Source: Juglans regia
Lineage: Eukaryota > Streptophyta > Magnoliopsida > Fagales > Juglandaceae
Reading direction: 5' to 3'
Length of the DNA: 64,000 nt
Assembly: GCF_001411555.2 (NCBI RefSeq)
Contig: NW_023357374.1
Location: forward strand, 124,001 to 188,000
The notes below the pieces were generated by a model. The model was given only the letters and a program-made list of their open reading frames with translations. It had not been told where the DNA came from and made no database searches. The translations under genes and the position numbers were made by a program. Below, one piece after another: positions 1 to 8,563 of this stretch; positions within the stretch are counted from its first letter, which is position 1; each line of letters starts with the position of its first letter.

Positions 1-209
1 AAATTTCTTTATTTCTCATTGTTGTAACTATGTAGCAACTTTGAATATGCTACCTTCGCTTCTCTTCAACTTCTTCTTTTTTTTTTTTTGGAATTTTCTT
101 TTCTTTTCTTTTCCTTTCTTTTCTTTTCTTTTCTTTTCCTTTCCTTTCTTTTCTTTTCTTTTCTTTTCTTTTCCTTTCTCTGATTGGAAACCTTGCTCTG
201 AATACCAAA
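1..209 (-). mobile_element. Leader of an old CRM-like Ty3/gypsy copy (partial, runs off left edge)
   Basis: Read on the minus strand, this is the start of the internal region of a gypsy element. The primer binding site lies at 191-209, directly next to the LTR end at 210. It is followed by a long purine-rich AAAAG-type tract (about 85-180 on the plus strand as CTTTT runs). The same order of LTR, PBS and AAAAG tract is seen in the other copies at 1805, 7716 and 15117. The coding part and second LTR of this element lie outside the window. Confidence 0.8.
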
Positions 210-1000
210 TGATATGAACCAGCGGGAATGAAATCCCTTGAACCCACAGTCAATTTGAAAACTTCCCAAGAAAGCCAAAATCAAGTCAAAGGATGGAGAA
301 CCTAGACCCGATGAGAACTTGTTTCAAGAACCTAGATTATATTAAAATCTAGACCCGTTGAAGAACCCGTCTCAAGAACCCAGATTACAAAGGAGGAACG
401 CCACAAAGGTTGTGATTTACCTTTGATAAGTTCAAAAGTTCAATTAAGAACAAGAGGAGTAAAACTCAACTCACAATGAATAAATTCATCAAATTTCATA
501 AACTTCATAATCTGATTAGAATGAGGCTACATAGAGTATTTAAAGCAAAACCTAATGAAACCCTAGCCAAAATAAACCCCCATCTTCCAAAAGTGCCCCT
601 GGATGAACAGTGTCGCGGCTACAGTGCCGTGCTACAGTACTCGGCTACAGTAACCCTAACCCTAGTTCAATAAAATAATAACTTTCCCAACATGCCCTTG
701 CATAGGCTCCCTTAAGTCCTTCTCATAATAAACTCAATTATTCTAAACTAATAAAATAAGTTCTTTAAATGAATTAAATAAGTTGAAACCTTTCAAGAGT
801 CCAAAGCCTTTAAGTCTTATCGTTGCCCTCTTCCGTTGCTGATCAAATGAATTAAAATTGGATCTTCATCCTTCAAGCCCCATCTTGAATGTTGGGCTCT
901 TGCTAAACTTGTCCCAAATGGATTACATCAATCCTTGCATTTTCTCATTGATCTTCTTGGCCCATCTGGAAGTTGCAAATGATCTTTAAGACTAGACCCA
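210..1000 (-). repeat. Old CRM-like LTR, main part, interrupted by E1
   Basis: A reverse-strand LTR begins at 210 with TGATATGAACC. It matches the LTR at 1001-1804 as an inverted copy. It stops at 1000, about 15 bases short of its expected end, because element E1 inserted there. The missing end is found at 5783-5797, after E1. Bases 996-1000 (ACCCA) are the target site duplicated by that insertion. Confidence 0.9.
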
Positions 1001-1804
1001 TGATGGGAACCAAGATGAGCCTAGTCTTAAAGATCATTTGCAACTTCCAGATGGGCCAAGAAGATCAAAGAGACAATGCAAGGATTGATGCAATCCACCT
1101 GGGATAAGTTTAGCAAGAGGCCAACATTCAAGATGGGGCTTGAAGGATGAGGATCCTGTTTTAATTCATTTGATCAGCTACGGAAGAAGGCAACGACAAG
1201 ACTTAAAGGCTTTGGACTTTTGAAGGGTTTCAACTTATTTAATTCATTTAAAGAACTTATTTTATTAGTTTAGAATAATTGAGTTTATTATGGGAAGCAC
1301 TTAAGGAGGCCTATGCAAGGGCATGTTGGGAAAGTTATTATTTTATTGAACTAGGGTTAGGGTTACTGTAGCCGAGTACTGTAGCACGGCACTGTAGCTG
1401 CGGCACTGTTCATACAGGGGCACTTTTGGAAGATGGGGGTTTATTTTGGCTAGGGTTTCATTAGGTTTTCCTTTAAATACTCTATGTAGCCTCATTCTAA
1501 TCAGATTATGAAGTTTATGAAATTTGATGAATTTATTCATTGTGAGTTGAGTTTTACTCCTCTTGTTCTTAATTGAACTTTTGAACTTATCAAAGGTAAA
1601 TCACAACCTTTGTGGCGTTCCTCCTTTGTAATCTGGGTTCTTGAGACGGGTTCTTCAACGGGTCTAGATTTTAATATAATCTAGGTTCTTGAAACGAGTT
1701 CTCATCGGGTCTAGATTCTCCATCCTTGACTTGATTTTGGCTTTCTTGGGAAGTTTTCAAATTGACTGTGGGTTCAAGGGATTCATTCCCGCGGGTTCAT
1801 ATCA
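1001..1804 (+). repeat. E1 5' LTR
   Basis: 804 bases, from TGATGGGAACC to GGGTTCATATCA, so it has the TG...CA ends of an LTR. A TTTAAATA box lies at 1472-1479. A short repeat built on CACTGTAGC lies near 1371-1407 and has one unit more than in the 3' LTR. Confidence 0.93.
1472..1479 (+). promoter_or_regulatory. Probable LTR TATA box
   Basis: TTTAAATA within CCTTTAAATACTC, in the second half of the LTR and upstream of the PBS, as expected for the U3/R boundary. The same box lies at 5444-5451 in the 3' LTR and at 7381-7388 in the E3 LTR. This is inferred from sequence only. Confidence 0.55.
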
Positions 1805-1823
1805 TTTGGTATTCAGAGCAAGG
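1805..1823 (+). other. Primer binding site (initiator Met tRNA type, with extra T)
   Basis: TTTGGTATTCAGAGCAAGG directly follows the LTR. The usual plant site is TGGTATCAGAGC, complementary to the 3' end of initiator Met tRNA. Here one extra T splits the match (TAT-T-CAG). The same variant is present at 7716-7734, and on the minus strand at 191-209 and 15099-15117. Confidence 0.8.
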
Positions 1824-2094
1824 TTTCCAATCAGGTCTGATTCTATCTTTTATTTCTAGCATATTTAATTCTAGGACTTCATTGTTCTAGGATTGATTAC
1901 AAAAAAAAAAAAAAAGTGGTGGCTGTCAGATTTCTTTACTATTGTTGGGGTTGCTGAAATTCATTGTTCTAGGGTTTGTGTTGGCTGAAATCTCTTGTTC
2001 TAGGGGTTGTCGTATATCACTTGCCCTTGGGTTTTTCAATTATTGTTAGGGTTTTCTCTACTGCTTATTCTTGGTTGTGATCAAATCAGTTGGT

Positions 2095-2190
2095 GAAAAG
2101 AAAAGAAAAGAAAGGAAAGGAAAAGAAAAGAAAAGAAAAGAAAATTCGAAAAAAAAAAAAACAGAGAGAAGAAGAAGAGGAAAAGAGAAG
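2095..2190 (+). repeat. Purine-rich AAAAG tract in the leader
   Basis: A run of AAAAG/AAAGG units, then an A run and a GA-rich stretch, between PBS and gag. Equivalent tracts are at 85-180 (minus), 8050-8130 (plus), 14760-14845 (minus) and 25290-25395 (minus), so it is a shared leader feature of the family. Confidence 0.85.
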
Positions 2191-2605
2191 GTGGCGTATT
2201 CATCGTTGCTACATAGTTACAACAAAGAGAAAGAAAGTATTTGTTGATTGAGTTTTTATCATCATAGGAGCTGAATACATCTTTCTAGTTGGTATCTTGT
2301 TTTATAATTACTGTTTCCCTCGTATAAATTCCTTGAGTCTCGTGTCATTTGTTTCATTCCTTGTTTCTTTCATCTATATTACTGGTTGGAATAATACAAG
2401 GTTGTATTGTCTTGATTTAGTTCAACTAGTTCTTAAAGAACTTGAGTGGGAAAACTATTGAGGTAAAAGGCAAGAGGATGTAAGACTATTATCGGGAAAA
2501 AGCCATTAAGAGTGAAACACGAGTGGAGTGCCATTATTCGAGTGTAAACACGTAAGGGAGTGTGTGAGGTTTTTCACTAACATTCTTTTTGTGCAGCATA
2601 TTATG

Positions 2606-5074
2606 ATGTCTCATAGAAGTGACTCATCAAAAGGTGTGGAAGAGAACTCATCCTTTATGTTGCAAGCCATGCAACAACAGTTTGAGCGGTTGAACTTGGT
2701 GTTGGGTGAAGTGAGGGATAGTATGGATAATCAAGAAGTTGTGATTAGAAATCTGCAAGGTGGAAGAAATAGGAGGCGACGTGAGTCTAGTGTTAAAAAT
2801 TGGCATGAGAAAGAAGAGATTGGTGATGCTCTAGTTACTAGGCGTGCGCTCAATACACAAATTAAGATGGATGATATAGAGCAGCAGAGTGAGAATATTT
2901 TTCATACTAGATGCCACATCAACAACAAGGTATGTAGTATGATCATTGATTTGAGGAGTTGTATTAATTTGGCTAGCACTACTTTAGTTGAGAAATTGAA
3001 TTTACGTACCTTGAAACACCCTAGACCATACATGTTGCACTGGTTGAGTGATTGTGGGGAGGTTAGGGTAAATAAGCAAGTGCTAGTTTCTTTTTCAATT
3101 GGGAAATACCAGGATATGGTGCTTTGTGATGTAGTGCCTATGCATGCTAGTCATATTTTGTTGGGGAAGCCATGGCAGTATGATAGGAAGGTGATCCACG
3201 ATGGGTTAAGGAACATGTACAGTTTTGAAAAAGATGGAAAAACAATCAAACTTGCTCCTTTAACTCCAACACAGGTCCATGGGGATCAATTGAAGCTGAA
3301 ATGTGAGGTTGCTCAAAACAGAAAGAGTGAAAATGAGAGTGATAAAAAAAGAATGAGTAAAACTGAGAGTGATCAAAAAAGAAAAAGTGAAAAGGAGATT
3401 GAGCATACAAGCAAGAGTGAAAGTGAGAATGAGCTGAAAAGCAAGAGTGAAGGTGAGAGTGAAAGTGAAAGTGAGATTGAGCTGAAAAGCAAGAGTGAAG
3501 ATGAGATTGAGAAGAAAAGAAATAGTGAGACCGAAATGGAGAAAGAGAGAAAAATGAGAGAGAAAAAAGAAGAGGGTGAGAATAAGACCTCAAGCACAAG
3601 AGAGAATGAGTTGAAAAATAATTGTGAGGTCGAGAGTACAAAAAAAAATGAAGAAAAAGAGAGTGACAGAAAACAAGAGAGTAAAAAGAAAAAAGAGTGT
3701 GAAAGGAAAAAAGAGAGTGAAAAAGAAAAAGAGAGTGGAAAGAAAAGAGAGTGTGAAGAAAGTGAGAGAAAAACAAAGAGAAAAGTGAGTTTTTATGCTA
3801 AGGCAAGTCTTAATCCTAACGAACTTGACATATGTTTGCCTAGTATTGTTGTCTCTTTGTTGCAGGGATATGAGGTCGTGTTTCCAAGTGGTGTGTTTAG
3901 TGGATTGCCACCTATTAGGGAGATAGAGCACTACATTAATTTTATGCCAGGTGCGGCAATTCTTAATCGACCTTTCTTGGAAAAACAAGAATCATTGACA
4001 CACTTACAGGGACAAGGTAAGTTGTTGACTAGAATGCATCCTAAGCGGGAGGATTGTATTGAGACTTTTCCTCATGTATTCAAATACACACAAGGTATGA
4101 AAAATTTTGTGGTTGATGCTTTAGCAAGAAGGTATGTCCTTGTCTTCATTTTAGATGCGAAATTGTTGAGATTTGAATATGATAAGGAATTGCATGCTAA
4201 TAATGATGACTTTGCTAGTGTGTATGGAACATGTGAGAATGCATCTTTTGGTAAGTTCTATAAACTAGATTGGTACTTGTTTAGAATGAATAGATTTTGT
4301 GTGCCTACTAGTTTTATGCGTAAGTTGCTTGTGTGTGACGGACATGCTGGTTTGTTGGGTAACCATGGTGTAAGGAAGACTTTTGTTGTGTTGCATGAAC
4401 GTTTATGGAAATATCATTTGCTTTTCAAAGATGTGTTACACGAACGTTTGCGGGAGTATCATTTGTATTTCATTGATTTTGCATATAATTGGAGTGGTCA
4501 TTCTGGTGAAAATAAGATTTCAGAAATGTTGCATGAACGTTTATGGGAGTATCATTTGCCATTCATTGACTTGTTGCATGAACGTTTGCGGGAGTATTAT
4601 TTGCCATTCATTGAGTTTGCATATTGGAGTGGTCATTTTGGTTCGAGGAAGACTTTAGATGTGCTTCATGAACATTTGTGGGAGTATTCTTTGCCATTCA
4701 TTGAGTTTACATATGATTGGAATGTTCATGCCACTACTAAATTTTCACCAATTGAAATTGTTTATAGACTTAATCAATTTCCTCCTTTAGATTTAAAATC
4801 TTCACCAGTTGATGATATGGGTAGCTTGGATGGACTAGTCCAAATTTTTGAACAAATTAATGAAAATGCATATCTAATGGATCTTCCAGGTAAGTATCAT
4901 GTTTCTACTATTTTCAATGGGACTAACCACTTTCCCTTTGATCCAGGTGGAGATTCGAGGTCGAATCCTTTTGAGGAGAGGGGGAATGATGGGAACCAAG
5001 ATGAGCCTAGTCTTAAAGATCATTTGCAACTTCCAGATGGGCCAAGAAGATCAAAGAGACAATGCAAGGATTGA
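2606..5074 (+). CDS. E1 rearranged Gag-protease-(RNase H/integrase remnant) protein
   Basis: An open frame of about 820 codons. The chosen start is the ATG of MSHRS, which matches the gag start of the other copies; an in-frame ATG lies just before it at 2603. The frame also extends upstream to 2528, but only from a GTG. Order of parts: Gag N-terminus with an FERLNLVLGEVRDSMD helix; a jump straight into the aspartic protease region, where the usual IIDGGSC is IIDLRSC, so the active-site loop is altered; a K/S/E-rich repeat (about 3300-3790); an RNase H end piece (LARR near 4120); an integrase zinc-domain start; five LHExLxEY repeats (4393-4720); an integrase C-terminal piece; and a tail running 88 bases into the 3' LTR. 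RT and the DDE core are absent. It cannot replicate itself; any function of the product is unknown. Confidence 0.75.
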   Translation: MSHRSDSSKGVEENSSFMLQAMQQQFERLNLVLGEVRDSMDNQEVVIRNLQGGRNRRRRESSVKNWHEKEEIGDALVTRRALNTQIKMDDIEQQSENIFHTRCHINNKVCSMIIDLRSCINLASTTLVEKLNLRTLKHPRPYMLHWLSDCGEVRVNKQVLVSFSIGKYQDMVLCDVVPMHASHILLGKPWQYDRKVIHDGLRNMYSFEKDGKTIKLAPLTPTQVHGDQLKLKCEVAQNRKSENESDKKRMSKTESDQKRKSEKEIEHTSKSESENELKSKSEGESESESEIELKSKSEDEIEKKRNSETEMEKERKMREKKEEGENKTSSTRENELKNNCEVESTKKNEEKESDRKQESKKKKECERKKESEKEKESGKKRECEESERKTKRKVSFYAKASLNPNELDICLPSIVVSLLQGYEVVFPSGVFSGLPPIREIEHYINFMPGAAILNRPFLEKQESLTHLQGQGKLLTRMHPKREDCIETFPHVFKYTQGMKNFVVDALARRYVLVFILDAKLLRFEYDKELHANNDDFASVYGTCENASFGKFYKLDWYLFRMNRFCVPTSFMRKLLVCDGHAGLLGNHGVRKTFVVLHERLWKYHLLFKDVLHERLREYHLYFIDFAYNWSGHSGENKISEMLHERLWEYHLPFIDLLHERLREYYLPFIEFAYWSGHFGSRKTLDVLHEHLWEYSLPFIEFTYDWNVHATTKFSPIEIVYRLNQFPPLDLKSSPVDDMGSLDGLVQIFEQINENAYLMDLPGKYHVSTIFNGTNHFPFDPGGDSRSNPFEERGNDGNQDEPSLKDHLQLPDGPRRSKRQCKD
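3300..3790 (+). repeat. Coding minisatellite, K/S/E-rich linker
   Basis: Degenerate repeats of about 30 bases encoding units like [10 protein letters not shown] lie between the protease and the former RT. The same linker is shorter in the full-length copy E2 (about residues 445-495) and of similar length in E4 (about 23680-24160, minus). The predicted peptide is highly charged and probably disordered. Confidence 0.8.
4393..4720 (+). repeat. Tandem LHExLWEYHLPFI-type repeats
   Basis: Five in-frame units of about 16 residues start with LHER or LHEH and end with LPFID or LPFIE; some are extended by FAYNWSGHSG-like residues. In the full-length element, LHEHFFW belongs to the integrase zinc domain, and LPFIEFAYN lies about 170 residues later, after the catalytic core. 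The unit therefore looks like a deletion junction that was later duplicated. Confidence 0.8.
4973..4986 (+). other. E1 polypurine tract
   Basis: GAGGAGAGGGGGAA lies immediately before the 3' LTR start, where plus-strand synthesis is primed. The same tract is found on the minus strand at 9706-9719 (E2) and 22410-22423 (E4). It is also translated, because the reading frame runs through it into the LTR. Confidence 0.85.
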
Positions 5075-5777
5075 TGCAATCCACCTGGGATAAGTTTAGC
5101 AAGAGGCCAACATTCAAGATGGGGCTTGAAGGATGAGGATCCTGTTTTAATTCATTTGATCAGCTACGGAAGAAGGCAACGACAAGACTTAAAGGCTTTG
5201 GGCTTTTGAAGGGTTTCAACTTATTTAATTCATTTAAAGAACTTATTTTATTAGTTTAGAATAATTGAGTTTATTATGGGAAGCACTTAAGGAGGCCTAT
5301 GCAAGGGCATGTTGGGAAAGTTATTATTTTATTGAACTAGGGTTAGGGTTACTGTAGCCGAGTACTGTAGCACGGCACTGTTCATCCAGGGGCACTTTTG
5401 GAAGATGGGGGTTTATTTTGGCTAGGGTTTCATTAGGTTTTCCTTTAAATACTCTATGTAGCCTCATTTTAATCAGATTATGAAGTTTATGAAATTTGAT
5501 GAATTTATTCATTGTGAGTTGAGTTTTACTCCTCTTGTTCTTAATTGAACTTTTGAACTTATCAAAGGTAAATCACAACCTTTGTGGCGTTCCTCCTTTG
5601 TAATCTGGGTTCTTGAGACGGGTTCTTCAACGGGTCTAGATTTTAATATAATCTAGGTTCTTGAAACGAGTTCTCATCGGGTCTAGATTCTCCATCCTTG
5701 ACTTGATTTTGGCTTTCTTGAGGAGTTTTCAAATTGTCTGTGGGTTCAAGGGAATTCATTCCCGCGGGTTCATATCA
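4987..5777 (+). repeat. E1 3' LTR
   Basis: 791 bases, TGATGGG...CATATCA. It lacks one 14-base CACTGTAGC-type unit present in the 5' LTR and has one extra A near 5754. Its first 88 bases encode the end of the E1 protein. Confidence 0.93.
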
Positions 5778-5797
5778 ACCCATCTTGGTTCCCATCA
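5778..5797 (-). repeat. Terminal piece of the old LTR, after E1
   Basis: ACCCATCTTGGTTCCCATCA: the first five bases are the duplicated target of E1, and the next fifteen complete the interrupted reverse LTR that began at 210. This proves the order of insertion. Confidence 0.9.
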
Positions 5798-6010
5798 CCT
5801 ATGTCCCCTTATCCTAGATGGCCAAAAATGACAAGGGCCTAAGGCCTTCATGGGCTTGGACGGCCACCTACTTCTAAGTGTAGGGAAATAAGTCTCTTAT
5901 CAAGTAAAATTCTAACAATAAGGGCCCTAGGTCCATTAATTCTATAATCACTAGGCCCAATGGCGACCTAACATAACCTCCAAGTCCTAGCCTTAAGTTG
6001 GGGTGTCACA
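5798..6010 (-). repeat. Fragment of another LTR family (reverse)
   Basis: Read in reverse this begins TGTGACACCCCAACTTAAGG, typical of one end of a plant gypsy LTR. It is cut at 5797 by the old CRM-like element. No partner LTR is visible and it holds no open frame of note. It could instead be a forward LTR end, since such LTRs may also end in GGTGTCACA. Confidence 0.45.
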
Positions 6011-6059
6011 CAATGACTATGACTATGCATGCACACGTTCACGTAAATAAAGCCGAGAA

Positions 6060-6480
6060 TACATATATCTTGAGCATGGCGAGGAATCACCCTCTATGCA
6101 AGACACATATATTTATGAGAATGGCAAGAAATCACCCTCTAGTCTAATCACATATATTCTCATAAATATGGCAAGGAACCACCCCCTAATCAAATCACAT
6201 ACATTTAGGAAAGCATTACGATTTTTCACCAAGTACAGGGAAACATTGCATTCATTTGGCACGGGGAGTCTCTCTACTTGGTCAACAAAGGAACACCTCC
6301 ACCAAAACAACATGGGGAATCACTCCACCTGCTTGGCACGGGGAATTTCTACCCGGCCAACACGTGGAACACATTCACCAAAAACATCACAAGGAATGCT
6401 CCACCTGGCCAACATGTGAAGCCATATGAAAATGCCTCACCCCTATCATCACGAGGAATCCCACTACTTGTATAAAATTT
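6060..6480 (+). repeat. Degenerate GGAATCAC-type repeat block
   Basis: About ten diverged units based on GGCACGGGGAATC.CTCCAC or GGCAAGGAATCACCCTC, spaced irregularly by 30-60 bases. The reading frames here are by-products of the repeat. It is probably part of the same degraded gypsy element as the flanking LTR-like ends. Confidence 0.55.
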
Positions 6481-6548
6481 GTGGTAACATACCACCCAGA
6501 AATGGTACGGTGAATCCTTAACCCGATACCTTTAGTACAAAGCACAAC

Positions 6549-6909
6549 TGTGATAACCCAGACTTAGCCAAGTCCATGTCCATTATTTTCATGGTTAGTT
6601 TTACCCATTTAGTTATATGTCCAAATTTTGGCATGCAAAGTATATGGGAAGTATCATGGGCCTTGTTGTCTCATGAAAGGGGTGCCCAAGCCCAATAAAA
6701 AGCCACCACGGGCTAGTGTGTATCGGCCACTAAGGGCCAAGGGTTTAGGAAAAACCCTAATTAGGGTTTAGCATAGGAGGCATCCACATGGAAGAAGGGA
6801 AGGCGTTTTTGGTCTTCCCTAGAGATTTCCATCATTGGAACCTAGGAAAGGAGCGTTTTGGTTAGCACAAGGGATGCCATGTGGCTAGCATGCAAGACCA
6901 CGCCCTGGG
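6549..6909 (+). repeat. LTR-like fragment beginning TGTGATAACCC
   Basis: Begins TGTGATAACCCAGACTTAGCC, resembling the reverse fragment ending at 6010. It is cut off at 6909 by element E3. It contains AAACCCTAATTAGGG, common in plant LTRs. No coding sequence is seen. Confidence 0.4.
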
Positions 6910-7715
6910 TGATGGGAACCAAGATGGGTCTAGTCTTAAAGATCATTTGCAACTTCCAGATGGGCCAAGAAGATCAATGAGAAAATGTAAGGATTGATGT
7001 AATCCATTTGGGACAAATTTAGCAAGAGCCCAACATTCAAGATGGGGCTTGAAGGATGAAGATCCAATTTTAATTCATTTGATCAGCTACGGAAGAGGGC
7101 AACGACAAGACTTAAAGGCTTTGGACTCTTGAAGGGTTTCAACTTATTTAATTCATTTAAATAACTTATTTTATTAGTTTAGAATAATTGAGTTTATTAT
7201 GAGAAGGACTTAAGGGAGCCTATGCAAGGACATGTTGGGAAAGTTATTATTTTATTGAACTAGGGTTAGGGTTACTGTAGCCGAGTACTGTAGCACGGCA
7301 CTGTAGCCGCGGCACTGTTCATCCAGGGGCACTTTTGGAAGATGGGGGTTTATTTTGGCTAGGGTTTCATTAGGTTTTGCTTTAAATACTCTATGTAGCC
7401 TCATTCTAATCAGATTATGAAGTTTATGAAATTTGATGAATTTATTCATTGTGAGTTGAGTTTTACTCCTCTTGTTCTTAATTGAACTTTTGAACTTATC
7501 AAAGGTAAATCACAACCTTTGTGGCGTTCCTCCTTTGTAATCTGGGTTCTTGAGACGGGTTCTTCAACGGGTCTAGATTTTAATATAATCTAGGTTCTTG
7601 AAACGAGTTCTCATCGGGTCTAGGTTCTCCATCCATTGACTTGATTTTGGCTTTCTTGGGGTATTTTCAAATTGACTGTGGGTTCAAGGGATTCATTTCC
7701 CGCGGGTTCATATCA
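6910..7715 (+). repeat. E3 5' LTR
   Basis: 806 bases from TGATGGGAACC to GGTTCATATCA, with a TTTAAATA box at 7381-7388 and the longer form of the CACTGTAGC repeat. No matching 3' LTR or target duplication can be found for it. Confidence 0.9.
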
Positions 7716-8563
7716 TTTGGTATTCAGAGCAAGGTTTCCAATCAGGTCTGATTCTATCTTTTAATTTTAGCATCCTTAAATTTAATTCTAGGGCTTCATT
7801 GTTCTAGAGTTGCCAAAAAAATAAAAATAGAAACAAAAAGTAGGCTGCCGAAATTCTTAGGGTTTTGGGTTTCTCTGAAATTTGCATCACCTAGGGTTTC
7901 AAAATTCTAGGGTTTTCCTGCATCTCTAAGTTTGTCAATTGCTTGGAATGTCGTTCCATTGATTCTCTTCTACTTCATTGTCGATGCTTGTGTGTTTGAA
8001 TTCAATTGGTTGGTTTTCACAATTGAATATTGCTATTTGTGGATGAATTAAAGAAAAGAAAAGAAAAAAAAAAAGAAAAAAGAAATTTGAAAAAAAAAAA
8101 AAAGAGAGAAGAGGAAGAAGAAAAAAAAAAGGAAGCATATTCAGAGGTTGCTACATAGTTACAAAAATGAGAAAGAAAGAAATTTGTTGATTGAACCTTA
8201 TCATCAAAGGGGCTGCTGCATACATCTCTCAAGTTGGTATCTTGTCTTACTTTCATTCGTATAACTTCATTGATTCTCGTGTCATTTTTATTCCTTCATG
8301 TTTCTCTTGTTCTTGTTTCCTGAATCTAATTACTAGTTGGGATAAAACAAGGTTGCCTTGTCTTGATTGAGTTCATTTAGTTCTGAAAGAACTTGAGTGG
8401 AAAAACTATTGAGGTAAAAGGCAAGAGAGTGTGAGACTATTATCGGGAAAAAGCCATTAAGAGTGAAACACGAGTAGAGTGTCATTATTCGAGTTGAAAC
8501 ACGTAAGGGAGTGTGTGAGGTTTTCTTTTTTACCACTAACATTCTTCTGTGCAGCACCTTCTA

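Larger units (their letters stand above)
1001..5777 (+). mobile_element. E1: non-autonomous CRM-like LTR retrotransposon
   Basis: A complete insertion with two LTRs (1001-1804 and 4987-5777), a primer binding site at 1805, a polypurine tract at 4973-4986 and a perfect 5-base target duplication ACCCA (996-1000 and 5778-5782). The internal region is only about 3.2 kb, against about 5.4 kb in the related full-length copy at 8871-15953. The Gag core, RT, most of RNase H and the integrase catalytic core are gone, yet one long frame (2606-5074) remains open. The LTRs differ by one 14-base repeat unit plus a handful of substitutions, so the insertion is fairly recent. It sits inside an older LTR of its own family. 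Confidence 0.93.

Noticed and set aside
50..284. K/R/E-rich open frames across the CTTTT runs at the left edge
   Set aside because: They translate a simple AAAAG repeat in the leader of a retrotransposon; no conserved protein.
641..668. Telomere-like CCCTAACCCTAG next to GTAACCCTAACC in the LTRs
   Set aside because: Only two imperfect units, at a fixed LTR position; the plant telomere repeat is CCCTAAA and no array exists.
476..673. A 65-codon frame (MNKFIKFHKLHN...) present on the antisense strand of four LTRs (476-673, 1343-1540, 5324-5512, 7252-7449)
   Set aside because: It recurs only because the LTRs are nearly identical; E2 and E4 LTRs lack it or break it, and no protein family is recognised.
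3246..3776. F/S/H-rich frames antisense to the K/S/E repeat (also 23689-24219 and 12443-12760)
   Set aside because: They are the mirror of a coding minisatellite without stops in any phase; not genes.
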